From: an uncultured Clostridia bacterium | GTDB taxonomy: Bacteria; Bacillota_A; Clostridia; TANB77; CAG-508 | Length of the DNA: 9,752 nt | Direction: 5' to 3' | Assembly: GCA_944388685.1 (NCBI GenBank) | Contig: CALXJS010000055.1 | Span: 1-9,752, forward strand | The notes under the pieces: model-generated | Databases searched by the model: none | Told to the model about the DNA's origin: nothing | The model's input: only the letters and a program-made list of their open reading frames with translations | Translations under genes and position numbers: made by a program | In this document: positions 1 to 5,106 of the stretch, one piece after another | How the letters are laid out: each line of letters opens with the position of its first letter | Position numbering within the stretch: the stretch's first letter is position 1

Positions 1-31
1 ATATGGCAGAAATTATAGCTCAATTTTATTG

Positions 32-59
32 CTTATCATAGCCATTAAGGCTAGATAAG
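32..59. repeat. Imperfect hairpin near the left edge
   Basis: CTTATC and TAGCC on the left pair with GGCTA and GATAAG on the right, giving an 11-bp stem with one bulged A and an ATTAA loop. Neither strand has a proper run of T after the stem, so a rho-independent terminator is doubtful. It may be an operator for the promoter just downstream or the end structure of a gene left of the window. Confidence 0.45.
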
Positions 60-77
60 TAAAATTTAAAAGAACAA

Positions 78-83
78 TATAAT
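78..83 (+). promoter_or_regulatory. -10 box upstream of the DUF3800 gene
   Basis: A perfect TATAAT lies about 100 nt before the ATG at 182. There is no good -35 box at normal spacing, as is usual for the housekeeping sigma factor of Campylobacterota. The transcript would have a leader of roughly 90 nt that contains the palindrome at 133-147. The ribosome binding site is AGGAG at 172-176, five bases before the ATG. Confidence 0.45.
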
Positions 84-132
84 ACTATGCTACTTCCGCT
101 AAAAGTAACCTTAAATCTATAAAGAAAATGAA

Positions 133-147
133 ATTGCTTTAAGCAAT
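133..147. repeat. 15-bp palindrome in the leader of the DUF3800 gene
   Basis: ATTGCTT and AAGCAAT form perfect 7-bp arms around a single T. As RNA the loop would be opened further; as DNA it could be a binding site. It lies between the likely transcription start and the ribosome binding site, so it could affect translation or repression. A palindrome of the same design but different sequence (TTGCGTT-A-AACGCAA, 986-1000) follows the gene. Confidence 0.4.
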
Positions 148-181
148 ATATGCTAGACTTATGCAAAAATTAGGAGTATAG

Positions 182-955
182 ATGAACTTTTTTGGTTTTA
201 TGGATGAAACAGGAATTTTAACAAACTCGAAAGATCAACCATATTTTGCATTAGGACTTTTGAGATTGTCCGATACTAGCAAATTATTACAAACCATCAC
301 ATCCATCAAAGCAAAACACAAAGGAATATTTCAAGCAGAGTGTGCCAAAAATGGAAAAAATGAAGATTTTGAAATGGGAGAATTAAAATTTAATTCTTTA
401 TCTCAAAATAAATACCTGCCCTTATATAAAGATATAGTAGAAGCTTGCTTATCCCATAAATATTTTTACTTTTCAACCATTCTCATTGATAAAAAGAAAA
501 TTCCATTACAAGAAAATAATACTTGGAATTTACAACTGTCTTTTGCCAAAGAGCATATTAAACAAAATTGCAAAAATAGTAAAATTGCCATTATTGCAGA
601 TTATCTAAATAAACCTAAAGAAGCACCATATTTTGAAGAAGAAATGAATACAATAGATCAAGTATTTAATGCTTGTATGCTCGAATCTAATACTTCTGTT
701 TTTATTCAAATCGTAGATATATTTATAGGAGCAATTATATACAGATATAAAAACCCTAATGATACAAAAAGACTTAATAAAGCTCCAAAAATGCAGTTAG
801 TGCATTTTATAGAAAATAAGCTCGAAGAAAACTATCGCACAATGCAAATGTCACACAAAGGCAATTACGATAATAATAAAAAGATACAGGGTAATTTTAC
901 AATATTTGGGAATGATTTTTACTTTAGCATTTATGAAAAGAAATTAAAAGAATAA
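182..955 (+). CDS. DUF3800 family protein (RNase H-like fold)
   Basis: The 257-residue product has the hallmarks of DUF3800: an N-terminal strand ending in an acidic pair (FMDETG, D8-E9), an acidic GELKF segment (E67), a buried-strand Asp in IIADYLN (D140), and the C-terminal IQIVDIFIGAI helix (Q176, D179, G183). The family is predicted to adopt an RNase H-like fold, and these acidic residues would be the metal-binding site. Its biochemical activity is not established; members occur often in plasmids, prophages and defence-rich regions. The start is set by AGGAG five bases upstream. It is monocistronic and converges on the Panacea gene. Length is normal for the family and no lesion is seen. 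Family assignment is fairly sure; the function is unknown. Confidence 0.8.
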   Translation: MNFFGFMDETGILTNSKDQPYFALGLLRLSDTSKLLQTITSIKAKHKGIFQAECAKNGKNEDFEMGELKFNSLSQNKYLPLYKDIVEACLSHKYFYFSTILIDKKKIPLQENNTWNLQLSFAKEHIKQNCKNSKIAIIADYLNKPKEAPYFEEEMNTIDQVFNACMLESNTSVFIQIVDIFIGAIIYRYKNPNDTKRLNKAPKMQLVHFIENKLEENYRTMQMSHKGNYDNNKKIQGNFTIFGNDFYFSIYEKKLKE

Positions 956-1027
956 AACAGAGTCATTGCCTTGTCTGTTATCGCCTTGCGTTAAACGCAA
1001 TGTGTTCGGTCAACACTCTGCTTTATT
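951..1027 (+). terminator. Branched inverted-repeat element ending the DUF3800 gene
   Basis: A 13-bp outer stem with one mismatch (951-963 with 1015-1027) begins inside the stop region of the DUF3800 gene and is followed by a T-rich tract, TTTATTTTA. Inside it lie a 15-bp palindrome (986-1000, TTGCG/CGCAA core) and a small hairpin GTGTT-CGGTC-AACAC (1002-1016), which competes for two bases with the outer stem. Position and T-rich tail fit a terminator, possibly working in both directions because the other strand also ends ACTCTGTTTTATT. The large interior is unusual for a simple terminator, so a structured RNA remains possible. Confidence 0.45.
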
Positions 1028-1187
1028 TTAAGTTTTGTTATTCTAACACAATAAGCTTAAAAATTAATTAATTTTATCTCTTGTTCATTATTCCTAACAC
1101 TTGTCTATCGCAAGATATTATCGGTTCTTCGCTCTCCCTGCTGTAGCCAATTGAGTGCATTGAAGGAAATGCAAATAGAACAAAAAA
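1028..1187. other. Intergenic stretch with related short repeats
   Basis: No convincing gene is seen on either strand. GTTATTCTAACAC (1037-1049) recurs as TTATTCCTAACAC (1088-1100). CTTGTCT followed by TATCGC occurs at 970-984 and again at 1100-1111. TAACACTT (1095-1102) is inverted as AAGTGTTA at 1203-1210, with GTCT and AGAC also matching further in. The pattern suggests duplicated remnants of one small structured unit between the converging genes. Confidence 0.35.
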
Positions 1188-1271
1188 TCAGACAATATAA
1201 TAAAGTGTTAAATAAATCTTGTTGTTCGCAAAAGTATCATTAATAGCCTCTATGAGAAGTTCTTGTGGCAT
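1188..1271 (-). CDS. Doubtful 27-residue ORF after the Panacea gene
   Basis: An ATG starts 7 nt after the stop of the Panacea C-terminal fragment on the same strand. The product begins MPQELLIEAINDTF and ends at TGA. An AGGA lies about 18 nt upstream, too far for a good ribosome binding site. It could be the remnant of the toxin partner or of a longer gene, or chance. The family is not recognised. Confidence 0.15.
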   Translation of the reverse strand: MPQELLIEAINDTFANNKIYLTLYYIV

Positions 1272-1278
1272 TTTCAAA

Positions 1279-1428
1279 CTAAAATTTTCCTAGATAAAAA
1301 TCCTTTGACATTTCCACAATATCTTGCAGTATTTCTTGATATGGATCATCTTTTATTTTGGAATCTAAAAAGAAATCTATGATATCCATTTTTTGCCTCT
1401 TAAGACCACCAGCTAACAATTGCTCCAT
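1279..1428 (-). pseudogene. C-terminal part of the Panacea protein in the -1 frame
   Basis: This 49-codon frame begins MEQLLAGGLKRQKMDIIDFF and ends at TAG (1279-1281). It overlaps the end of the upstream ORF and joins it at the six-A run (minus strand, T1428-T1433 on plus). Adding one A to that run would fuse the two frames as ...YPEWKKMEQLLAGG... and give a product of about 190 residues, a usual length for DUF4065/Panacea proteins. The acidic, aromatic DIIDFF stretch is the kind of C-terminal ending seen in this family. It is either a frameshift mutation, slippage control, or a sequencing error in the A run. Confidence 0.55.
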
Positions 1429-1838
1429 TTTTTCCATTCGGGATATTGGTGTGAGATTTCTGCAAGTTTAAAAGTTTCAATATTTCCAAAGTGTTTGAGA
1501 GCAAAATCCATTGCCTCTTCATTAGTTTTGGATAGCATTTCTAAAGATTTTTCTTTGTTAGTAATGTAATACTTGTTATCAGATATGCTAATGTAGTTAA
1601 AAAAGTATTCTTGTTCCTCATCACTCTCAAAATTTTGACTTAGAATATCCTTTACATTAGAAGCTACTGCTCCGTGCTTCATTGCATAATAGGTATCGTG
1701 AGATATACTCCTGCCATATTTTCTTAAATGATACCTATCAGAGAAAAAGACAAGCTTTAAAAGACTGACTTTATCATAAGGTTTTTTTCCATTTTTGATA
1801 ATATAATAAAGCATTTGAATAATATTTTTTGTATCCAT
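1413..1838 (-). CDS. SocA/Panacea (DUF4065) antitoxin-like protein, frameshifted
   Basis: The 141-residue product matches the Panacea/DUF4065 core: a helical KLVFFSDRYHLRKYGR segment (residues 29-43), the SHDTYYAMKHGAVAS segment (46-60), and a late SHQYPEW motif (129-135). Known members act as antitoxins or toxin adaptors (Caulobacter SocA is a ClpXP adaptor for SocB), usually next to a varied toxin gene. No complete toxin gene is evident beside it here; the DUF3800 gene converges on it rather than sharing an operon. The start follows a GGAGTG about 10 nt upstream. The reading frame ends at TAG just after YPEWKKWSNC, short of the family C-terminus, which continues in the -1 frame (1279-1428). 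The domain call is confident; whether it is functional is uncertain. Confidence 0.75.
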   Translation of the reverse strand: MDTKNIIQMLYYIIKNGKKPYDKVSLLKLVFFSDRYHLRKYGRSISHDTYYAMKHGAVASNVKDILSQNFESDEEQEYFFNYISISDNKYYITNKEKSLEMLSKTNEEAMDFALKHFGNIETFKLAEISHQYPEWKKWSNC

Positions 1839-1965
1839 AATTTTTTCACTCCAAACTCATTGTATGGATTCTAACTCTTATTTACTTAATTACTTGTAAA
1901 ATTCCATTGAAGTTACACCAAAGAGAGATAGTGACTTCTTTATCTCCCCTGCCCTTTTTTAATCC

Positions 1966-2319
1966 TTAAAAATTAAACATTAATTTGGACTGTGTGCTTG
2001 TTTCATCAGTTTGTGTAACCTTTTTAGTAACACTCTCCTCTTGCTTGTTGATTTGAGGTATTGTTTCATTTTGGATTATGGGAACCTCTTTTAAAACCTC
2101 TTTGGGCTTTCTACCCCTTTTGTTAGGTTTTGTAATACCCTCAAAATGCAATTTAATAGAGGGCTGATTTTGGGCAAAATGTAAAATTGCAGATTCTATA
2201 AACCGCCTTTTAAACCCAAAATCAATAGAGCTTATAATATCAATGACCCTTTTATCTTTGATAATTACACGCAATTCTAATTCGCTTTTATCTGTTTCTT
2301 TTTGATTAGTCCTTGCCAT
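1966..2319 (-). CDS. parR: ParR-like partition adaptor
   Basis: This 117-residue basic protein is the last gene of the parM operon. Residues 14-48 (a strand ELELRVIIKDK, then IDIISSIDFGFKRRFIESAILHF) resemble the ribbon-helix-helix DNA-binding part of ParR/StbB proteins. Residues 66-74 hold an AT-hook-like NKRGRKPKE patch. The rest is polar and likely disordered, ending in the hydrophobic tail SKLMFNF. In plasmid R1, ParR binds parC repeats and its C-terminal peptide caps ParM filaments; by analogy this tail would bind ParM. The start is fixed by AAAGGA five bases upstream, and it lies 14 nt after the 74-residue gene. Assignment rests mainly on position after parM plus the N-terminal pattern; similarity to any one ParR was not tested. 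Confidence 0.6.
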   Translation of the reverse strand: MARTNQKETDKSELELRVIIKDKRVIDIISSIDFGFKRRFIESAILHFAQNQPSIKLHFEGITKPNKRGRKPKEVLKEVPIIQNETIPQINKQEESVTKKVTQTDETSTQSKLMFNF

Positions 2320-2333
2320 TAGAATCCTTTAGC

Positions 2334-2558
2334 CTAAAAAGGTATTTCTTCTACTGCAGATTTTGTAAAAAGTCTATAACATTGCTCAGTTTTTAAATAG
2401 TTTTCCAAAGCAATACAAATAACAATCCCCTCAGCTCCCTCTTTAATATTATCCAACATATCAGCGATATTTTGGAATACATAAGCATTTTTGGCATCTT
2501 GTTGATTGAAATCGAGAATTAATTGTTTAGTTTCTTCATTTATTAAAACTTTAGACAT
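2334..2558 (-). CDS. Small unknown protein between parM and parR
   Basis: The 74-residue acidic product (begins MSKVLINEETKQLILDF) is not a family I recognise and has no membrane segment. It begins 2 nt after the parM stop. Its ribosome binding site AAGGAG is formed by the last two sense codons of parM, so translation is probably coupled. It is followed 14 nt later by the ParR-like gene. Its place between an actin ATPase and its DNA adaptor suggests a part in the same process, for example modulating filament dynamics, but that is inference. Usual parMRC operons have only two genes. Confidence 0.7.
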   Translation of the reverse strand: MSKVLINEETKQLILDFNQQDAKNAYVFQNIADMLDNIKEGAEGIVICIALENYLKTEQCYRLFTKSAVEEIPF

Positions 2559-2560
2559 AG

Positions 2561-3469
2561 TTACTCCTTATTTGAAAAGCTTCCTTTATAATATCCTCTT
2601 ACATTTGCAAATTCAGGATTATCTGAAAAGACATAATTTGCATTATGGACTTGCTCTAAGTGTTCTTTTGTTAAAAAGTAAGCACCACCGCCTCCTATAA
2701 TAACTGCCTCAGCTTTTTTGAGAGTATCTCCGCTTTTGCTAAAGAGTTCATCAAAAATAAAATTTGTATAGTTTTGGATTGCAGAATTAACAATGTCTGC
2801 AAAATCAATGCTTTTACCTGCAATTCTTACTTCTTTTTTTAAGAACACTTCTTTAGCTTCCTGTTCACTAAAATCTACTTTAAATTCTTTAATAAGAAGT
2901 TTTTGTAAATCCACAATAGCTAGATTAGCACCCATTTTATTAGCAAAACACAATTCTACTTTTGGCTGATTGTTTTCAAACACTAAAAAATCAAAAGTGT
3001 TATAGCCTATATCAATTACACAAACTAAACCATTGCTTTGAATATTTGCTTCATTATAAATTCCTTGTCCTTGAGCAAATAAAGAAATCTGTGGTTTAAT
3101 TTGAATATCATTAACTACAAAACTTTCAATGTGCTTTAAAAAGTCTTGTGCTTCTGATTGATTAACAAGGCTTAAACCTGTTGCAATTTCAATAGGCTTT
3201 TTTAAATCAAATTGAGCTTCTAGGAGTGCATTAAAAATCAGTAAGGGAGAATATTTTTGCAAAAACAAATACCCTCGTGTTGCTACTGCATTCCTTAAGG
3301 CTTTAGAACCAACCTCATACTCTATTCCATTAAAAAGAAAAGTATCTTTCTTTTCTGCTTGAATTAATGATTGTCTTACTTGGGAAATAGCACTAGGGAA
3401 TTTAAACAATTTACCATTTGCCATAACCTTTGTATCACCATATCCAAGATCAATCGCAATTTTTTGCAT
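2561..3469 (-). CDS. parM: ParM-type actin-like ATPase for plasmid partition
   Basis: The 302-residue product is an actin-like ATPase of the ParM/StbA/Alp group. It forms dynamic filaments that push plasmid copies apart once bound by the ParR-centromere complex. Visible motifs are phosphate-1 IDLGYGDTK (residues 6-14, D7), phosphate-2 VIDIGYNTFDF (151-161, D153), and the adenosine loop IIGGGGAYF (257-265), followed by a C-terminal ANVRGYY typical of the group. I chose the ATG at 3467-3469, which has AGAGGG eight bases upstream. The open frame runs 39 codons further up, but that part is AT-rich, lacks a site for ribosomes and overlaps the leader and promoter. It heads the operon with the 74-residue gene and parR. 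Confidence 0.88.
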   Translation of the reverse strand: MQKIAIDLGYGDTKVMANGKLFKFPSAISQVRQSLIQAEKKDTFLFNGIEYEVGSKALRNAVATRGYLFLQKYSPLLIFNALLEAQFDLKKPIEIATGLSLVNQSEAQDFLKHIESFVVNDIQIKPQISLFAQGQGIYNEANIQSNGLVCVIDIGYNTFDFLVFENNQPKVELCFANKMGANLAIVDLQKLLIKEFKVDFSEQEAKEVFLKKEVRIAGKSIDFADIVNSAIQNYTNFIFDELFSKSGDTLKKAEAVIIGGGGAYFLTKEHLEQVHNANYVFSDNPEFANVRGYYKGSFSNKE

Positions 3470-3522
3470 ATTTAGCCCTCTCATTTCAAAAAAATAATTT
3501 GAAAGTTTGGATATAAAAATTG

Positions 3523-3545
3523 TTATCTCTTTAATCCAAAGATAA
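3523..3545. repeat. Imperfect palindrome at the parM transcription start
   Basis: TTATC plus TTT pairs with AAA plus GATAA, with a 2-nt bulge. It lies immediately downstream of, and touching, the -10 box at 3545-3550, so it would include the start of the parM transcript. The location suits an operator for autoregulation or a 5'-end RNA hairpin. Confidence 0.35.
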
Positions 3546-3566
3546 TTATATGAAATATATGTCAAA
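3545..3566 (-). promoter_or_regulatory. parM operon promoter with shared TTTGACA element
   Basis: On the minus strand TTTGACATA is followed by TATAAT (plus 3545-3550), with only nine bases between TTGACA and TATAAT. That spacing is too short for an ordinary -35/-10 pair, so TATAAT is probably the -10 box and TTTGACATA an activator, operator or sigma-specific element around -25. The predicted transcript starts near 3538 with a leader of about 70 nt. The same 22-bp element is found before traF at 5517-5538 (19 of 22 identical). Confidence 0.55.
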
Positions 3567-3600
3567 TAAATACATTTTTTATACAAAAATTTTCAAAATT

Positions 3601-3806
3601 TATTCCTAAGTTATTCATAAAGTTATGAAAAGAATATGGAAAAGTTTCCAAAAAATATTCATAATTACTCCAAAAATAATGAAAAAGTATTCCTATTTTG
3701 TGGATTATTTATAGAATATATTAGGATTAATAAGGGATAAAAAATGAAATATTATGGAATATTCAAGGATAAAATTTGGAATAAGTATGGAGTAATTTTA
3801 GGATAT
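3601..3806. repeat. parC: parC-like centromere: TTCC/GGA blocks in 11-bp register
   Basis: Left half: three contiguous 22-bp degenerate units (3628-3649, 3650-3671, 3672-3693), each starting with an A-run and ending TTTCC, ACTCC or ATTCC. Further ATTC blocks end at 3605-3606, 3616 and 3660, all on the same 11-bp phase. Right half: the opposite orientation, GG at 3724, 3735, 3756, 3767, 3778 and 3789, again 11 bp apart, with a last one at 3801. An 11-bp phase places sites on one face of the helix. R1 parC is built of 11-bp repeats upstream of parM, bound by ParR. Here the blocks sit just upstream of the parM promoter. Some right-half GGAs coincide with codons of the small ORF at 3744. Confidence 0.6.
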
Positions 3807-3940
3807 AAAAAAGAAAAAAGTAGAGAGGAAAACAAGGCATTTAGTGAAGCTTTTCATTATTTAGGGATTTAAAGAAGCAGAACAAAAACCACCCTAAATA
3901 CTTTGGTAAAGAGGTTTTTGTAGTAGTAAAAAGAATATAA
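3744..3940 (+). pseudogene. Small decayed ORF beside the centromere
   Basis: An ATG at 3744 with AAGGG seven bases upstream opens 42 codons (begins MKYYGIFKDKIWNKYGVILG, ends FHYLGI, TAA at 3870-3872). Skipping one G at 3864 continues the protein as GFKEAEQKPP, and skipping one more base near 3895 continues it as KYFGKEVFVVVKRI to TAA at 3938-3940. Three protein-like segments joined by two one-base shifts suggest a gene of about 65 codons that has decayed. Alternatively only the 42-codon ORF is real, or the reading is chance within an AT-rich centromere. The family is not recognised. Confidence 0.35.
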
Positions 3941-4109
3941 AATCTTAGATACAAGGAATTAAAAACAAAAGAATTTAAGAATTTTAGCTCTATTAGTTTT
4001 AAATTAGAACTAAATATATGGAATAGAATTAAAATAAGTAGCCATAAAACAAAACAGTGATAGTGAAGTATGGAAGATTAGTTTTAATGCAAAAATGATT
4101 TTATGAGGC

Positions 4110-4505
4110 TTATTTTTGATTTTGAAGTATTTTGATGATATTTTCAAATTGCTGAATATCTTTGTAGGTAATTTCAAATTTATCATTCAATCTTGCATAT
4201 GTAAAGGCTTTGATAATGTTTAAAGAGGGATATTTGGCTTGTAATTCTTGAATTTTTGCAGATTGTTTTACCCGCAATCTTTGCTTTTTTAATCTTTCTG
4301 TGATTTGATTATATTTTAAAATACCATATTTTTGATAGAGTAATAAACCATTTTTATGCCCAAAAATTCTAATGAGGAAGCCTTTTGCATTTGATTTGCG
4401 AAAATTTTTGAAATCTCCCAAAAAGGCTTTAATTTTAGATCTCGTAATATAGCTTTCGAGGATTTTTTCAACTTTTGTCTCGTTGTTGTTTTTGTTGTTG
4501 GGCAT
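4110..4505 (-). CDS. Basic 131-residue unknown protein
   Basis: The family is not recognised. The start is well supported: AGGAG (plus 4511-4515) lies five bases before the ATG, with a TATAAT promoter about 30 nt further up. The protein is rich in Lys and Arg, with a basic helix in the middle (ERLKKQRLRVKQSAKIQELQ). It has no Cys and no membrane segment. It begins with an Asn-rich stretch encoded by short TTG/GTT tandem triplets on the plus strand. Basicity and its place beside a possible origin region would suit a small DNA-binding protein, such as a relaxosome accessory factor, a transfer regulator or a replication protein, but this is only contextual. The operator-like palindrome in its promoter suggests it is regulated, perhaps by itself. 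Confidence 0.65.
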   Translation of the reverse strand: MPNNKNNNETKVEKILESYITRSKIKAFLGDFKNFRKSNAKGFLIRIFGHKNGLLLYQKYGILKYNQITERLKKQRLRVKQSAKIQELQAKYPSLNIIKAFTYARLNDKFEITYKDIQQFENIIKILQNQK

Positions 4506-4534
4506 TGTATCTCCTGTTGGAATATTTTTAGAGG

Positions 4535-4565
4535 ATTATAGAACAAAAGTGTTCAATATTGACAA
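4535..4565 (-). promoter_or_regulatory. Promoter with operator-like palindrome for the 131-residue gene
   Basis: On the minus strand TTGTCA (plus 4560-4565) and TATAAT (plus 4535-4540) are 19 bases apart. In the spacer GAACA-AAAG-TGTTC (4541-4554) is a perfect inverted repeat. A palindrome between -35 and -10 is a classic place for a repressor operator. Confidence 0.5.
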
Positions 4566-4971
4566 GAAAACTAGATAAAGTGATATGAAGATTTGTTTTG
4601 CTTGTTATGGGTAGATATAAAAGCAGAAATGAGTGTGGGACATAAGAAGCAATTAGCAAGAAGGGAGGATAAGCATTTAATAGAACAAAGGAATGGTTAA
4701 AGGCTAAAGGAAAGAAAGTGTGAAAATGAGGAAAGGAAATGAATGCAAGAGAAGTAGCAGGAAGTAAGAATATGCGAGATGAGGCAAAGTATGGTAAGCG
4801 AGATGAAGTAAAGGAAATGAGTTGAGGAAATGAGGGGAAGTGCTATTAGAGTGAGGGGAGAAATGAGTGTGGGAAATGATTTTAAAAAAATATTAAAAAA
4901 GTGGGGACTAAAATAGTTATATCAAACGAAGTGAGATATAAGAGGGGGACATAGGCTTTTTTTGAATTAAT
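4566..4971. other. Purine-rich region with short repeats, no gene seen
   Basis: About 400 bp in which the plus strand is strongly purine-biased, with many GAGGAAATGAG-like words. Stops interrupt all frames, and no ORF of useful length has a ribosome binding site. GAAATGAGTGTGGGA occurs exactly at 4626-4640 and 4860-4874. GCGAGATGA occurs twice in a roughly 24-bp tandem unit within about 4765-4806. A perfect 7-bp stem TTATATC/GATATAA encloses an 11-base loop at 4917-4941. GGGAC appears at 4637, 4904 and 4946. This may be decayed coding DNA or part of an origin. Confidence 0.5.
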
Positions 4972-5014
4972 AGGGACAAATTTAAGGCATAGAATTGGAG
5001 GTGGGTATGAAAAT
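4972..5014 (+). repeat. 43-bp direct repeat, copy 1
   Basis: Begins AGGGACAAATTTAAGGC and ends GGGTATGAAAAT. It matches copy 2 (5064-5106) at 39 of 43 positions, with starts 92 bp apart; differences are at position 8 and around positions 27-30. The shared core is GGCATAGAATTG. Confidence 0.85.
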
Positions 5015-5031
5015 GTGCATATAGAATATAC

Positions 5032-5051
5032 AAGCCTATTTAAGCCTATTT
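5032..5051 (+). repeat. Two tandem copies of AAGCCTATTT
   Basis: AAGCCTATTT occurs at 5032-5041 and 5042-5051, between the two 43-bp repeats. An inverted copy of its core, ATAGGCTT, lies at 4951-4958 just before the first 43-bp repeat. Confidence 0.75.
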
Positions 5052-5063
5052 GAGAGATTATCT

Positions 5064-5106
5064 AGGGACAGATTTAAGGCATAGAATTGCAAATGGGTAT
5101 GAAAAT
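5064..5106 (+). repeat. 43-bp direct repeat, copy 2
   Basis: Begins AGGGACAGATTTAAGGC and ends GGGTATGAAAAT, matching copy 1 at 39 of 43 positions. Its core GCATAGAATTGCAAA (5079-5093) is found again in inverted orientation at 5220-5236, with two extra T. Confidence 0.85.

Noticed and set aside
1924..1947. AGAGATA/TATCTCC hairpin as a terminator for the parR operon
   Set aside because: A stem of about six pairs with a 10-base loop and no T run on the minus strand; too weak to call.
3470..3586. 39 extra N-terminal codons for ParM
   Set aside because: No ribosome binding site, AT-driven composition, and they would overlap the promoter. The actin phosphate-1 motif begins right after the ATG at 3467-3469, as in the family.
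3601..3693. CRISPR array
   Set aside because: The units are degenerate, contiguous 22-mers with no unique spacers, and no cas gene is present; a centromere fits better.
3941..4060. 39-codon open frame after the decayed ORF (+)
   Set aside because: No start codon with a ribosome site; an open stretch of this size is expected by chance in AT-rich DNA.
4316..4546. 76-codon minus ORF overlapping the 131-residue gene
   Set aside because: It lies in another frame of a gene with a good ribosome site and would start before the predicted transcript.
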